From: Prochlorococcus sp. AG-402-P18
GTDB lineage: Bacteria; Cyanobacteriota; Cyanobacteriia; PCC-6307; Cyanobiaceae
DNA length: 64,000 nt
Reading direction: 5' to 3'
Assembly: GCA_003216275.1 (NCBI GenBank)
Contig: QCJC01000008.1
Span: 44,306-108,305 of the forward strand
The position numbers were made by a program, and so were the translations under genes. Under the pieces are notes generated by a model that worked only from the letters and a program-made list of their open reading frames with translations, was not told the origin of the DNA and did no database searches. Positions 1 through 9,612 of this stretch are shown here, piece by piece; positions within the stretch are counted from its first letter, which is position 1; every line of letters starts with the position of its first letter.

Positions 1-1102
1 TTCAATATTTTGCCTTAAAAGAGACTGAATAAAAATATCTAATTCCCCATTCATGACTGAATCTACATCTGTTGTTTCTTGATCAGTGCGTAGATCTTTA
101 ACCATTTGGTATGGATGAAAAACATAATTCCTGATTTGATTTCCCCAAGCAGCTTCAACAATATCTCCACGAATATCAGCAATCTCTGCAGCTCTTTGCT
201 CTACTGCTATCACCATCAACTTTGATTTTAGTAGAGCCATTGCTTTGTCTTTATTTTGAAGCTGTGATCTTTCTTGAGTACACCTAACTGCAATACCCGT
301 AGGCACATGAAGAATCCGAACCGCAGTCTCAACTTTATTTACATTTTGTCCACCTGCCCCACCTGAACGACTTGTCGTAATTTCTAAATCTTTTTCAGGA
401 ATATCAAGTTCAACCTCATCATCAAGCTTAGGCATGACTTCAACTCCAGCAAAACTGGTTTGCCGCTTTCCATTTGCATTAAAAGGAGAAATTCTTACTA
501 AACGATGAGTCCCTTTTTCATTTTGTAAAAAACCATATGCATATAATCCATCTATTTCAATAGTGACACTTTTAATTCCCGCTTCCTCTCCCTCAGAAAG
601 TTCATTAATAATGACTTTCATACCATTATTTTCAGCCCAACGCGTGTACATCCTTAAAAGCATTTGAGCCCAATCTTGGGCATCAGTTCCACCTGCACCA
701 GCATTAATTGAAAGAACTGCGCCCTCTTTATCGTAAGTGCCACTTAAAAGACGTTCCATCTCCCAACGTTCGAGCTCTTGTTTTAATTTCTCCAAGCCTT
801 GATGAGCTTCTAAAAGCATTTCTTCATCAGAATCTATCTCATAAAGCTCTAGCGAAAGGTTTGCGTCCTCAATAGCACCCCTCCATGTCATTAACTTTTC
901 TAACTCTGCTTTTACTTCATCAAGTTGGCGCATCTGTTTTTGAGCATTCTTAGGATCGCCCCAAAACTCAGGTTGCGATGCTAATTGCTCTAAATCTCTT
1001 TTTCTAGCTTGTAATGCGGGTTCGTCAAAGACAATCCTGAGCTTTACCCAGGCGAGCAGTCAACAAAGAAAGATCTCTTTTAAAATCAGTCAGGTCTTGC
1101 AA
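1..1102 (-). CDS. prfB: Peptide chain release factor 2 (programmed +1 frameshift; 3' end outside window)
   Basis: Class I release factor recognising UGA and UAA. The minus strand encodes a short zero frame from a TTG at 1102 (or an ATG at 1141) that ends at an in-frame TGA at 1027-1025. The rest of the protein is in the +1 frame from 1026 to the window edge. That frame holds the catalytic GGQ region ([11 protein letters not shown]) and the anticodon-like SPF tripeptide ([10 protein letters not shown]). The stop lies outside the window; from the family length only a few codons should be missing. The TTG is preferred because homologous proteins begin close to the LTDFKRDL segment. It is divergent from the glutaredoxin gene. 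Seen: both frames and motifs. Known: RF2 autoregulation by frameshifting. Confidence 0.9.
1024..1038 (-). promoter_or_regulatory. RF2 programmed +1 frameshift site
   Basis: On the minus strand the sequence reads AGGA, four bases, then CTT TGA C. This is the layout of the bacterial RF2 autoregulatory site: a Shine-Dalgarno-like element, the slippery CTT, and a TGA followed by C. The frame before it ends in LGKAQDCL and the +1 frame continues with [15 protein letters not shown], as RF2 proteins do across this junction. When RF2 is scarce, slow termination lets the ribosome slip forward and make more RF2. Confidence 0.9.
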
Positions 1103-1160
1103 ACGAGGTAATAGAATTAATACATTAAAAGCTATCAGCATATCAACCCAAAAACTATAA

Positions 1161-1451
1161 ATGAATAGATCAATTCACGATTCAAGCATTAATACAGTGG
1201 AAATATACACTTGGAAGTTTTGCCCATTTTGCATCCGTGCAAAAGCACTTCTTAAGCAAAAAGGAGTTGAATTCATTGAATATTCGATTGATGGCGACAA
1301 TGAGGCAAGAGCAAAAATGTCTGAGAGAGCGGGAGGTCTTAGAACTGTCCCACAAATTTTCATCGACGGGAAAAGCATTGGTGGTTGCGACGAGCTCTAC
1401 GAACTTGAAAGAAATAACGATTTGAACGAACTCATTGGAATAAGTAATTGA
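1161..1451 (+). CDS. grxC: Glutaredoxin 3 family, dithiol
   Basis: Small soluble thiol-disulfide oxidoreductase that uses glutathione. The 96-residue protein has the dithiol active site Cys21-Pro-Phe-Cys24, the cis-proline motif Thr-Val-Pro64 and the glutathione-contacting Gly-Gly-Cys-Asp near residues 74-77. An N-terminal extension of about 12 residues precedes the thioredoxin-fold strand. Three bases separate its stop from the glutathione synthetase start, so the two are probably co-transcribed and functionally paired. It is divergent from prfB. Confidence 0.92.
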   Translation: MNRSIHDSSINTVEIYTWKFCPFCIRAKALLKQKGVEFIEYSIDGDNEARAKMSERAGGLRTVPQIFIDGKSIGGCDELYELERNNDLNELIGISN

Positions 1452-1454
1452 TTC

Positions 1455-2384
1455 ATGAAGCAACTATTTGTGCTAGATCCAATAGAAAATATTAATCCAA
1501 ATAAGGATTCATCAGCGGCATTAATGCAAGCCGCATCTAGGGTCAATATAGATGTTTGGATCTGTACTCCTTCTGACCTACAAGCTAGAGGTGACGATGC
1601 ATGGGTCGTTTCCAACAAAGTTAATTGTGAACCATGGATCAAAGTCCAATCATCTCAAAGCCTTCCTTTAAAAGATTTCTCCTGCATATGGATGCGCAAA
1701 GATCCTCCTGTTGATGAAGCCTTTCTGTATGCAACTCATTTATTAGAAGTTGCAGAGCGAGATGGAGTAAATGTCATTAACAAGCCTGCATCACTTAGAG
1801 CTTGGAACGAAAAATTAGGGGCTTTAAGATTTAGTGATCTAATGGCTCCCACTTTGGTTGCGAGTAGGGTAGAACAACTAATAGCATTTGCAAAAGAATA
1901 TGGTGAGGTTGTTCTGAAGCCACTTGGGGGAAAAGGTGGACAAGGAGTCATACGTATTGCCAAAGATGCTCCAGGCTTAGAAGCATTACTGGAATTAGTT
2001 ACTTCTCAAGAACATCTACCGGTGATGATGCAACAATTTCTACCAGATGTAATAAAAGGAGATAAAAGGATTCTTTTGGTTAATGGAGAGCCATTAGGTG
2101 CAATTAATCGACGTCCAAAGAAAGGAGACTTCAGAAGCAATCTTGCTTTAGGAGGACAAGCAGAGATAACTAAATTGACTCCTAAAGAAATAGAGATATG
2201 TGATCAAATAAAGCCTGCTTTACAAAAAGAAGGGCTCTTCTTTGTTGGAATAGATGTTATTGGAGGAATGCTTAGTGAGATCAATGTAACGAGCCCAACT
2301 GGTATTAGAGAAGTAGAAAACCTTATGAATATTCCATTGGCAGATCAAGTGATTGATTACCTTATTGATCATTTGAATAATTAA
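1455..2384 (+). CDS. gshB: Glutathione synthetase
   Basis: ATP-grasp ligase joining gamma-glutamylcysteine and glycine, the last step of glutathione synthesis in the cytosol. The 309-residue length is typical of bacterial GshB. Visible motifs are the glycine-rich ATP loop [11 protein letters not shown] near residues 155-165 and the C-terminal EINVTSPTG segment near 275 that closes the metal and substrate site. It follows glutaredoxin by three bases, forming a glutathione mini-operon. Its 3' end overlaps the 3' end of the convergent menF by 23 bases. Confidence 0.95.
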   Translation: MKQLFVLDPIENINPNKDSSAALMQAASRVNIDVWICTPSDLQARGDDAWVVSNKVNCEPWIKVQSSQSLPLKDFSCIWMRKDPPVDEAFLYATHLLEVAERDGVNVINKPASLRAWNEKLGALRFSDLMAPTLVASRVEQLIAFAKEYGEVVLKPLGGKGGQGVIRIAKDAPGLEALLELVTSQEHLPVMMQQFLPDVIKGDKRILLVNGEPLGAINRRPKKGDFRSNLALGGQAEITKLTPKEIEICDQIKPALQKEGLFFVGIDVIGGMLSEINVTSPTGIREVENLMNIPLADQVIDYLIDHLNN

Positions 2385-3768
2385 TCTTATCTAAGTTTAA
2401 TTGATTTCTTAAAACTTCAAATTTCAAAGCTACTTCTTGCATTTCTTCCTCAACAGTTGAACCTTGTACCAAACCGGCGCCTGCGAACAATTTTAGTTCC
2501 TTGCCTCTTACATGTCCATAACGTATAGCTACTCTAAATTCTGAATTTTGATTTTTATCTATCCAGCCAATTGGTGAAGCATATGTTTGACGATCAAATG
2601 GTTCCAAAGCTCTTAACCAACTCAAAGATTTAGCAAGAGGCAATCCTGCGACAGCAGGGGTTGGATGAAGTGCTTCAACTAAAACAAGAGGTAATTTATC
2701 TTTAACATAGGCTCGAATTAGAGTATGTAAATGAATTAAGTGGCCTTGAGTCATCAATTTTGGTTGAGATTGGTGACTTGCTTTAATACCATTTCTTAAC
2801 AGTTGTTGGACAATAGAGTTAACTACAAAATGGTGTTCTCTTAAATCTTTAGGAGAAGCAAGCAATTCTTTACCATCATCATCTTTCTTTGCAGTCCCAG
2901 CCAAAGCATCTATTAACAAATTATTTTGATTGAGACTTATCAACCTCTCAGGTGATGCCCCAAAAAATGACTCATAAGTATTTTTTTGCCAAAGGAATCG
3001 ACAACTATTAGTTTGCTGAATTCTTAAGCGAGCAAGTAACTTAAGTGGATCTAATGGCTTTCTTAGAAAAAGAAGTTGTCTTGTGGCTAATACAAGTTTA
3101 TCCAAGCTACCTGTATTTATTAATTCAATGCCTTTAGCTAAAGCATCTCGATATTGAGATTCCCAATCATTGGAAGAATCATCGACTAAAAAATTTTCTT
3201 TTGAATCAGGATCAAAATTTGTTGGTGATTTATTTATCTTTTCTCTAATTGACCATAATCTTTCTATCGCTTCACGTACATCTGTTGGGTTTTGAGCAAC
3301 TGAATTTAAACGTAGCCATGTCAATCCATCTTTTGAAGTTAATTGCCACCTAGGTAAAACAGCCTGCAGAGAAAATTTATCATCTAATGATTTTTCATTA
3401 TTCTTAATTTGATCGAAAAACGAGAAAGAGAATAGAATCCTTGAAGCCGAGAATTCTGGGCTTGGAGAAGTATCAATTAACCGCGTAAAAATCTCATCAC
3501 TAAACATTTGTGCATTTTCAAATCTCTTTGGTCCAGATAAATCTAAAGATTGACAAAGTCCTCCAGCAGAAATACATAATCCTGGAGAGAGATCCCAAAG
3601 AAATCTAAATTGATGTTTTTCCGCGATTAAAGGTAACGTCGTAAAAGGATCAATTTGACTGACAGGAACAGGGATGCTCAAAATACACTCATCCACTTTC
3701 CTTTCGCTCCATTTTCGCAGAGAACTAACTAAAAGCTCACTAAAAACAGGTTCTAAATTCATAACCAA
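2362..3768 (-). CDS. menF: Isochorismate synthase
   Basis: Converts chorismate to isochorismate, the first committed step of phylloquinone synthesis. The 468-residue protein carries the chorismate-binding family signatures in its C-terminal half: a [13 protein letters not shown] segment, [10 protein letters not shown] near residue 367, SPIGWID, and GAGLVQGST near 428-436. The N-terminal half is more variable, as in MenF and EntC. The position next to menA, menC and menE favours MenF over a siderophore or salicylate role. It is divergent from menA and its tail overlaps gshB on the other strand. Confidence 0.9.
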   Translation of the reverse strand: MVMNLEPVFSELLVSSLRKWSERKVDECILSIPVPVSQIDPFTTLPLIAEKHQFRFLWDLSPGLCISAGGLCQSLDLSGPKRFENAQMFSDEIFTRLIDTSPSPEFSASRILFSFSFFDQIKNNEKSLDDKFSLQAVLPRWQLTSKDGLTWLRLNSVAQNPTDVREAIERLWSIREKINKSPTNFDPDSKENFLVDDSSNDWESQYRDALAKGIELINTGSLDKLVLATRQLLFLRKPLDPLKLLARLRIQQTNSCRFLWQKNTYESFFGASPERLISLNQNNLLIDALAGTAKKDDDGKELLASPKDLREHHFVVNSIVQQLLRNGIKASHQSQPKLMTQGHLIHLHTLIRAYVKDKLPLVLVEALHPTPAVAGLPLAKSLSWLRALEPFDRQTYASPIGWIDKNQNSEFRVAIRYGHVRGKELKLFAGAGLVQGSTVEEEMQEVALKFEVLRNQLNLDKINYSNDQ

Positions 3769-3861
3769 TTAGATCCTTTAGAAATAAATAAACCAATACT
3801 CGAACTGCTGTCTAGGCTGAAGGCAACAATCAAGACACCAACAAAGCGGGCTATCTTATCA

Positions 3862-4782
3862 GTGCAGTCTTCTACAGCGGAAAGGAAAAATCTTTGGCAA
3901 GCTGCTATCAAGTGGCCACTGTATTCAGTCGCAATAATGCCTGTAATCTTATCTGCAGGATGGGAATTAGGAATCAACGGAAATATTCGTTTAGGACAAT
4001 TCATCGGTTTTTTAATTGCCTCTATCTTAATTCTGATCTGGGAAAACCTCACCAATGATCTTTTTGACGATGAAACTGGGATTGACAAATACAAATTCCA
4101 CTCGGTAGTAGCATTAACTGGTAATAAAACCACTGTAAGTCGTGTTGCATATTTTTCTCTTTTATTAGGTTTATTTATCATATTTATCCTGGCTCTAAAA
4201 AGTAACATTACAGTGCTTTTTTTAGTCTTAATTTGTTGTTTTCTTGGATATTTATATCAAGGTCCTCCTTTTAGACTGGGGTATAAGGGCTTGGGAGAGC
4301 CACTCTGCTGGATAGCGTTTGGTCCACTTGCAACGGCTGCAGCGCTAATTGTTGTTTCTCCAAAATCAAGTTTCCATTCAATTCCTTGGGGAACTGCACT
4401 AATGGTTGGATCCGGTCCTGCAATGGCAACTACTTTGGTTCTTTTCTGCTCACATTTTCATCAAATAAATCAAGATGCTGCTGCCGGCAAAAAATCACCG
4501 CTAGTTGTTTTAGGCACTCATCGAGCGTCAGCATTTTTACCATGGTTGGTCGGCCTTATATTTCTTCTAGAACTTTTACCAGTAATTCATGGAATATGGC
4601 CCATAACAAGTCTTATATGTTTGATTAGCCTGCCTTCAGGAGTCGATCTAATCAAATTAATTAAAAGACATCACAATAAACCAGATCTTATCAAAAATAG
4701 TAAGTTTTTAGCTCTACGATTTCAAACAATTAATGGTTTACTCTTGAGCTTGGGGTTTGCTACATCCTATTTTTTCTTATAA
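3862..4782 (+). CDS. menA: 1,4-dihydroxy-2-naphthoate phytyltransferase (UbiA family)
   Basis: Membrane prenyltransferase that attaches a phytyl chain to dihydroxynaphthoate in the photosystem I quinone pathway. The 306-residue protein is rich in hydrophobic helices and has the first aspartate-rich motif NDLFDDETGID near residues 64-74. The start is taken as GTG at 3862; I see no strong ribosome binding site. It is divergent from menF and followed by menC after 23 bases. MenA is favoured over other UbiA proteins by the men cluster. Confidence 0.92.
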   Translation: MQSSTAERKNLWQAAIKWPLYSVAIMPVILSAGWELGINGNIRLGQFIGFLIASILILIWENLTNDLFDDETGIDKYKFHSVVALTGNKTTVSRVAYFSLLLGLFIIFILALKSNITVLFLVLICCFLGYLYQGPPFRLGYKGLGEPLCWIAFGPLATAAALIVVSPKSSFHSIPWGTALMVGSGPAMATTLVLFCSHFHQINQDAAAGKKSPLVVLGTHRASAFLPWLVGLIFLLELLPVIHGIWPITSLICLISLPSGVDLIKLIKRHHNKPDLIKNSKFLALRFQTINGLLLSLGFATSYFFL

Positions 4783-4805
4783 ATAATTATTAATTTTCTT
4801 AAATC

Positions 4806-5777
4806 ATGAAATTAATAATTAATACTAAACCTTACTCATTTCAATTAACAAAGAAATTGACAACATCGCAGGGTGTTATTTCTAAAAAGATAGGCTTACT
4901 ATTACAAGTAATAGACTCAGATGGCAATTCCGGATGGGGTGAGGTCTCGCCGGTAAATGGAAGCGAATTAACAAAGTGTATCGAAAGTCTTGATTTAATT
5001 GGTAGAACAACTACAAAAGATGCAATAGAAAATTATTTATTTGACTTACCAGGATCACTTGCATTTGGATTAGGAAGCTCCTTAGCGGATTTAGATAATC
5101 TATATGAAAATAAGATAAACTTTGAAAGATTTGATATCCTTAATTCATCTTATCTTTTACCTACCGATATTGATCCCTTAGAATCAATAATTAAATACAT
5201 AAATATATCAAATAAAGAAAAAAGTTCATGTACAATAAAATGGAAAGTATCAAATCAGGAAAATAATTTTAATGAAGAGAAGATATTACAAAAAATTCTG
5301 AATATTCTTCCTGTCAATTTTAAACTTAGAATTGATCCAAATGGTGGATGGAGCCGACAAAAGGCAGAAGAATGGAGCAACGAACTCAAAAACGAACCTC
5401 GTCTAGAATGGATTGAACAGCCACTTGAATCGAAGGATATTGAAGGTTTATTTTCATTGGCAACTCAAATCCCAATCGCACTCGATGAATCTTTAGTTAC
5501 ATTCCCATATTTACGAAAAGCCTGGAAAGGTTGGCAAATACGTCGCCCTGCGTTAGATGGTGATCCTCGATTACTATTAAAAGAAATAGACAAAGGATGT
5601 AATAAAACAATTATCAGTACAGCATTTGAGACTGGTATTGGAAGTAGGTGGATTAATCACCTCGCTGCAAAACAAGTCAAAGGGAAATATTCTTGTGCTC
5701 CTGGACTTGCACCAGGATGGTGCCCAAAAGGTTCACTCTTTAGTAACGACCCAAAATCAGTATGGGAGGCAGTATGA
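4806..5777 (+). CDS. menC: o-succinylbenzoate synthase (enolase superfamily)
   Basis: Dehydrates SHCHC to o-succinylbenzoate. The 323-residue protein shows enolase-superfamily metal ligands: Asp near 177 in RIDPNGGW, Glu204 in WIEQP and Asp227 in ALDES. A KWK motif near 145-147 supplies one acid/base lysine. At the place of the second catalytic lysine, usually in a K-P context, the protein reads IRRPALDG, so arginine near 247 may replace it. The stop codon overlaps the menE start as ATGA, which implies translational coupling. Confidence 0.9.
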   Translation: MKLIINTKPYSFQLTKKLTTSQGVISKKIGLLLQVIDSDGNSGWGEVSPVNGSELTKCIESLDLIGRTTTKDAIENYLFDLPGSLAFGLGSSLADLDNLYENKINFERFDILNSSYLLPTDIDPLESIIKYINISNKEKSSCTIKWKVSNQENNFNEEKILQKILNILPVNFKLRIDPNGGWSRQKAEEWSNELKNEPRLEWIEQPLESKDIEGLFSLATQIPIALDESLVTFPYLRKAWKGWQIRRPALDGDPRLLLKEIDKGCNKTIISTAFETGIGSRWINHLAAKQVKGKYSCAPGLAPGWCPKGSLFSNDPKSVWEAV

Positions 5778-7009
5778 ACAAACTTGCCTTTGTCAAATGT
5801 CTTCCTCAAAAAAAACTCGAATGTTCAAAGAAAATTTTAAAGAATTTTGAAAAACATAACTGGGTGTATCTAGAGCCTCCAAAAGATCAAACACAATTTT
5901 CTATATCGTCAACTTTACCTCCTGGAGCAGGAATAATCATTTCAAGCGGAGGGAGCATGGGGGGGGCTAATCTTTGTTTCCAATCAGTTGATAATCTAAC
6001 TAATTCAGCTTTAGCGACAGGGAAATGGCTCGAGAGTCATGGCCTTAATCCAAAAGAATGCGTAATTCTAAATTCACTACCTTTACACCACGTTAGTGGC
6101 TTCATGCCTTGGTGGAGACATCACATTTGGGGGGCACAGCATCACTGGATTTCTCATGCTATGATGCATTCACCAATTAAACTTCATGAATTTAGCGAAG
6201 TATTAACTCATAAGTATAGACGTCCATTAATTACATCGCTAGTACCAACTCAATTATTATCTTTGATTGATAATGATTATGGTTTAAAATGGCTTCAATC
6301 TCTTGCCATTATTTGGGTTGGTGGAGCCGCAATCCCAATAGGTCTAGCTGATCAAGCAAGAAGAAAGTCTATTAATTTAGCTCCTTGTTACGGGACAACG
6401 GAGACAGTCGCGATGGTAACTTGCCTAAGTCCCAAAGATTTTCTAAAAGGAAGTAATAGTGTGGGTTATCCACTAGAAGATATTGACATAGAAATAAATA
6501 ATAGAAATTTGCTAAGAATTAAGACTAGTAGAATTGCTATTGCAAAATGGCAAGGAAGTAAATTCGAGTCAATTACAAACTCAAATGGATGGTGGGAAGC
6601 GGGTGATTTGGCTACATACGTCACTCTTAATAATAAAAAAGCACTTCAAATCCTAGGCAGAAGAGATTCTGCTATCAATTCAGGTGGTGAAACGATCTTC
6701 CCAGAGGATATCGAAATGCAATTAATGACATTAATATCAAGAGAGCAAATCCCAATAAAACACCTTTTTATACTTGGAGTGAGTGACCAAAAATGGGGAC
6801 AACGTTTAGTTGCTTTGATAAGGTTTAAAAATATAAAAATTAATAGATATCAAATCGTCTCACTTCTTATTGAATTAATTAAGGAATGGCAACCATCTAA
6901 AAAACCACTGCATTGGTACGATTGTCCAAAACTTGCAAGAAATATAAATGAGAAATGGGAAGTAAGTAAATGGCAAAATTGGGTAGGCTTAAATACGCCT
7001 ATTAACTAA
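5774..7009 (+). CDS. menE: o-succinylbenzoate-CoA ligase
   Basis: AMP-forming acyl-CoA synthetase that activates o-succinylbenzoate. I start it at ATG 5774: it overlaps the menC stop as ATGA and has GGGAGG just upstream; an in-frame ATG at 5762 is the alternative. Motifs are a CYGTTE segment near residue 208 and GRRDSAINSGGE with FPEDIE near 295-315, both typical of the family, plus a lysine-containing KWEVSKW tail. The phosphate-binding loop is unusual, reading SSGGSMGGANLC instead of the common TGxPK form. At about 411 residues it is shorter than many ANL ligases. It is convergent with the thioesterase and overlaps it by four bases. Confidence 0.88.
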   Translation: MNKLAFVKCLPQKKLECSKKILKNFEKHNWVYLEPPKDQTQFSISSTLPPGAGIIISSGGSMGGANLCFQSVDNLTNSALATGKWLESHGLNPKECVILNSLPLHHVSGFMPWWRHHIWGAQHHWISHAMMHSPIKLHEFSEVLTHKYRRPLITSLVPTQLLSLIDNDYGLKWLQSLAIIWVGGAAIPIGLADQARRKSINLAPCYGTTETVAMVTCLSPKDFLKGSNSVGYPLEDIDIEINNRNLLRIKTSRIAIAKWQGSKFESITNSNGWWEAGDLATYVTLNNKKALQILGRRDSAINSGGETIFPEDIEMQLMTLISREQIPIKHLFILGVSDQKWGQRLVALIRFKNIKINRYQIVSLLIELIKEWQPSKKPLHWYDCPKLARNINEKWEVSKWQNWVGLNTPIN

Positions 7010-7458
7010 AAACTCATAACAGACTCCTCAAGCCACAAATTTATTTGTTCGGGTAATGAACATTTTTCTCTGGTAATGGGATTTATAGATACATGTTTTA
7101 TCTGCGACAAACCAATTTGCTCACTTTTCTTCTCAAATTTAAAGAGAATAATAAATGAAGAATCATTTATTTTTTCTGGATATAATTTGATGTTGATAGA
7201 ATCTCCCACATAAAGTGGTTGAAAATATTTTGCTTCACAATGTACGACAGGTAAAGCGACATCAAGTTGGCTTATATTTCTTTGAGTTGTAGGAAAAATA
7301 TCTTTCAAAACTATTCCATATTTTTCTAAACTTTCCTCCCAAGCTTCATGACACCATCTGAATAATTGAAGAAAGTGAACTACACCAGCAGCATCTGTGT
7401 CTCCAAAACGAACTGTTCGCTTCAAACTCAACCATTCTCTTGGATTACGCTTCTCCAA
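7006..7458 (-). CDS. Hotdog thioesterase, probable DHNA-CoA hydrolase
   Basis: The 150-residue protein has the 4-hydroxybenzoyl-CoA thioesterase signature RFGDTDAAGVVHF; Asp22 matches the position of the family nucleophile or base. Cyanobacteria use such a thioesterase to release 1,4-dihydroxy-2-naphthoate from its CoA ester before MenA acts. Its place beside menE supports that role; the substrate is inferred from context. Only five bases separate its start from the upstream ndhH stop, so it may be transcribed with ndhH. Confidence 0.82.
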   Translation of the reverse strand: MEKRNPREWLSLKRTVRFGDTDAAGVVHFLQLFRWCHEAWEESLEKYGIVLKDIFPTTQRNISQLDVALPVVHCEAKYFQPLYVGDSINIKLYPEKINDSSFIILFKFEKKSEQIGLSQIKHVSINPITREKCSLPEQINLWLEESVMSF

Positions 7459-7463
7459 AGAAC

Positions 7464-8648
7464 CTATCTATCAACAGAGCCCATAATCACATCGATCGAA
7501 CCCAGGATAGCCATTATGTCAGCGACCTTAGCTCCCTTAAGGATATGAGGAAGTATCTGCAAATTATTAGAATCAGCTGCTCTGATTTTAAACCGCCAAG
7601 GAGTTACATCATTGTTACCTTGAATAAATACTCCTATCTCTCCTTTCCCAGACTCAAGGCGTGTATATAATTCGCCATTAGGAATCTTAAAAGTTGGTGC
7701 AACTTTCTTTGCTACATATTGATAGTCAAAACCAGACATATCACCTTTCTTACCCTCAACTATCCTTTGTGCCTCAAGATTTTCTGTTGCTCCGCCAGGA
7801 ATCATCTCACAAGCTTGCCGAAGTATTTTTAATGACTGTCGCATTTCTTCAATACGAACTCTATATCTTGCATAACAATCACCCTCCTTCTCACATGCAA
7901 TATCCCATTCAAAATCGTCATAACATTCATAGTGATCTACCTTTCTCAAATCCCACTTGACACCTGCCGCCCGAAGCATTGGTCCAGATAGACTCCAGTT
8001 AATTGCTTGTTCTTTTCCGATAACTCCTAGACCCTCTATACGTCTACGGAAGATAGGATTATTAGTGATCAGTTTCTCATACTCATCAATTTTGGGATCA
8101 AACCAGTCACAAAAATCTTTACATTTTTCTAGCCAGCCCCAAGGTAAATCACATGCAACTCCACCAATGCGGAAATAGTTATTATTAATTAATCTTTGAC
8201 CTGTTGCAGCCTCCCATAAATCGTAAATCATCTCTCGTTCTCTAAAAATATAGAAAAAAGGAGTTTGTGCCCCTACATCAGCCAAAAATGGTCCTAACCA
8301 GAGCAAATGGTTAGCAATTCTATTCAACTCAAGCATGATTGCTCTAATATAACTAGCTCTCTTAGGTACCTTTATATTTGCTAAACGCTCAGGAGCATTG
8401 ACAACAATGGCTTCATAAAACATACCAGCCGCATAGTCCATGCGACTCACGTAAGGAACAAACATAACGTTTGTTCTATTCTCAGCAATTTTCTCCATTC
8501 CTCTATGCAAGTAACCAATAACTGGTTCACAATCAACCACATCCTCTCCATCAAGGGTTACGACTAATCGCAATACACCATGCATTGATGGATGATGAGG
8601 TCCAAAGTTGACCACCATTGGCTCAGTACGCGTTTCGAGCTGCGTCAT
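7464..8648 (-). CDS. ndhH: NAD(P)H-quinone oxidoreductase subunit H
   Basis: Peripheral-arm subunit of photosynthetic NDH-1, equivalent to the 49-kDa subunit of complex I and located at the quinone-binding end. The 394 residues align along the whole family: [16 protein letters not shown] near the N-terminus, the [12 protein letters not shown] segment and the C-terminal [18 protein letters not shown]. It functions with the ndhA, I, G, E, D, F, M and O products elsewhere in the window. It is divergent from rsmH over 41 bases and lies directly upstream of the thioesterase gene. Confidence 0.97.
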   Translation of the reverse strand: MTQLETRTEPMVVNFGPHHPSMHGVLRLVVTLDGEDVVDCEPVIGYLHRGMEKIAENRTNVMFVPYVSRMDYAAGMFYEAIVVNAPERLANIKVPKRASYIRAIMLELNRIANHLLWLGPFLADVGAQTPFFYIFREREMIYDLWEAATGQRLINNNYFRIGGVACDLPWGWLEKCKDFCDWFDPKIDEYEKLITNNPIFRRRIEGLGVIGKEQAINWSLSGPMLRAAGVKWDLRKVDHYECYDDFEWDIACEKEGDCYARYRVRIEEMRQSLKILRQACEMIPGGATENLEAQRIVEGKKGDMSGFDYQYVAKKVAPTFKIPNGELYTRLESGKGEIGVFIQGNNDVTPWRFKIRAADSNNLQILPHILKGAKVADIMAILGSIDVIMGSVDR

Positions 8649-8689
8649 TGCGCCAAACTAAATCAATGTCTAAATACTAGTGAAAACTA

Positions 8690-9595
8690 ATGAAAGAAGG
8701 GCTATTTAGTTCGAGTTCTAACTTTAATCATGTCCCTGTAATGGGGAAAGAAATAATTCAATCACTGAAAGCATTACCAAGTGAGTTTACAAAACAAGGA
8801 TTAATTATTGATGCCACACTTGGGGGAGGGGGGCATTCATCTCAAATACTAGAAAATTTCCCAGGAATTAAGATTATTGGACTTGACCAAGACCCAATAG
8901 CAAGAGAAGCAGCATCACAGAAGTTAATAAAATTCGGTTCAAGAATAGAAATAATCTCTAAAAACTTTGCAGATTTTTCACTTGATGAACAAGCTATTTG
9001 CGTCTTAGTGGATCTAGGAGTTAGCAGTCATCAACTTGATGAGCCTTCAAGAGGTTTTAGTTTTCGTTTAAATGGCCCGATAGATATGCGCATGAATCCA
9101 GAGAAGGGTTTAAGCGCAGCCGAACTCATTGAAACTCTATCTGAAGAGGATCTAGCAGATTTAATATATAAATTAGGAGAAGAAAAACGTTCTAGGCGTA
9201 TTGCAAGAAAAATAAAAAATGATCTAGCAGACAATGGTCCATACACTGGGACTCAGGCTCTTTCTTATGCAATTGCTGGATGCTTCCCACCCAAGCAAAG
9301 GTATGGTCGAATTCATCCCTCGACAAGAACTTTTCAGGCTTTAAGAATAGCTGTAAATAATGAATTAGAATCGCTCGATACTTTACTTTTAAATGCTCCA
9401 AACTGGTTGCTGAAAAATGGTTTATTTATGGTAATTAGTTTTCATTCACTAGAAGATAGAAGAGTAAAAACAACTTTTAAATGTGATAAAAGATTAAAAG
9501 CACTAACTAAAAAACCCATGAGAGCAAGCTCTAAAGAAATAGAACTAAATCCAAGAAGTAAAAGTGCAAAATTAAGAATTTCTTCAAAAAGATAA
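8690..9595 (+). CDS. rsmH: 16S rRNA (cytosine1402-N4)-methyltransferase
   Basis: SAM-dependent enzyme (formerly MraW) methylating N4 of C1402 in the ribosomal P site. The 301-residue protein begins with the family HVPVM segment, followed by the SAM loop [12 protein letters not shown] and the acidic GLDQDP motif. Downstream are [16 protein letters not shown], the [15 protein letters not shown] block and [10 protein letters not shown]. Unlike in many bacteria it is not next to ftsI or mur genes here. Its stop codon lies inside an inverted repeat shared with the convergent cysteine desulfurase gene. Confidence 0.95.
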   Translation: MKEGLFSSSSNFNHVPVMGKEIIQSLKALPSEFTKQGLIIDATLGGGGHSSQILENFPGIKIIGLDQDPIAREAASQKLIKFGSRIEIISKNFADFSLDEQAICVLVDLGVSSHQLDEPSRGFSFRLNGPIDMRMNPEKGLSAAELIETLSEEDLADLIYKLGEEKRSRRIARKIKNDLADNGPYTGTQALSYAIAGCFPPKQRYGRIHPSTRTFQALRIAVNNELESLDTLLLNAPNWLLKNGLFMVISFHSLEDRRVKTTFKCDKRLKALTKKPMRASSKEIELNPRSKSAKLRISSKR

Positions 9596-9612
9596 TTAAA
9601 TCAAATTATCTT
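9589..9612. terminator. Bidirectional hairpin between convergent genes
   Basis: Perfect 9-base inverted repeat, AAGATAATT and AATTATCTT, separated by six bases. It spans the rsmH stop codon and touches the stop codon of the opposing cysteine desulfurase gene. It is flanked by an A-run on the left and TTATTTCC on the right, so it could terminate either transcript. The stem is AT-rich and its strength is uncertain. Confidence 0.55.

Noticed and set aside
2362..2384. Frameshift or misassembly where gshB and menF overlap
   Set aside because: Both proteins end normally; the 23-base overlap of convergent 3' ends is compatible with a compact genome.
7694..7960. Open frame of 88 codons on the plus strand
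   Set aside because: It is antisense to ndhH, whose protein is conserved over the whole length; the antisense frame has no family pattern.
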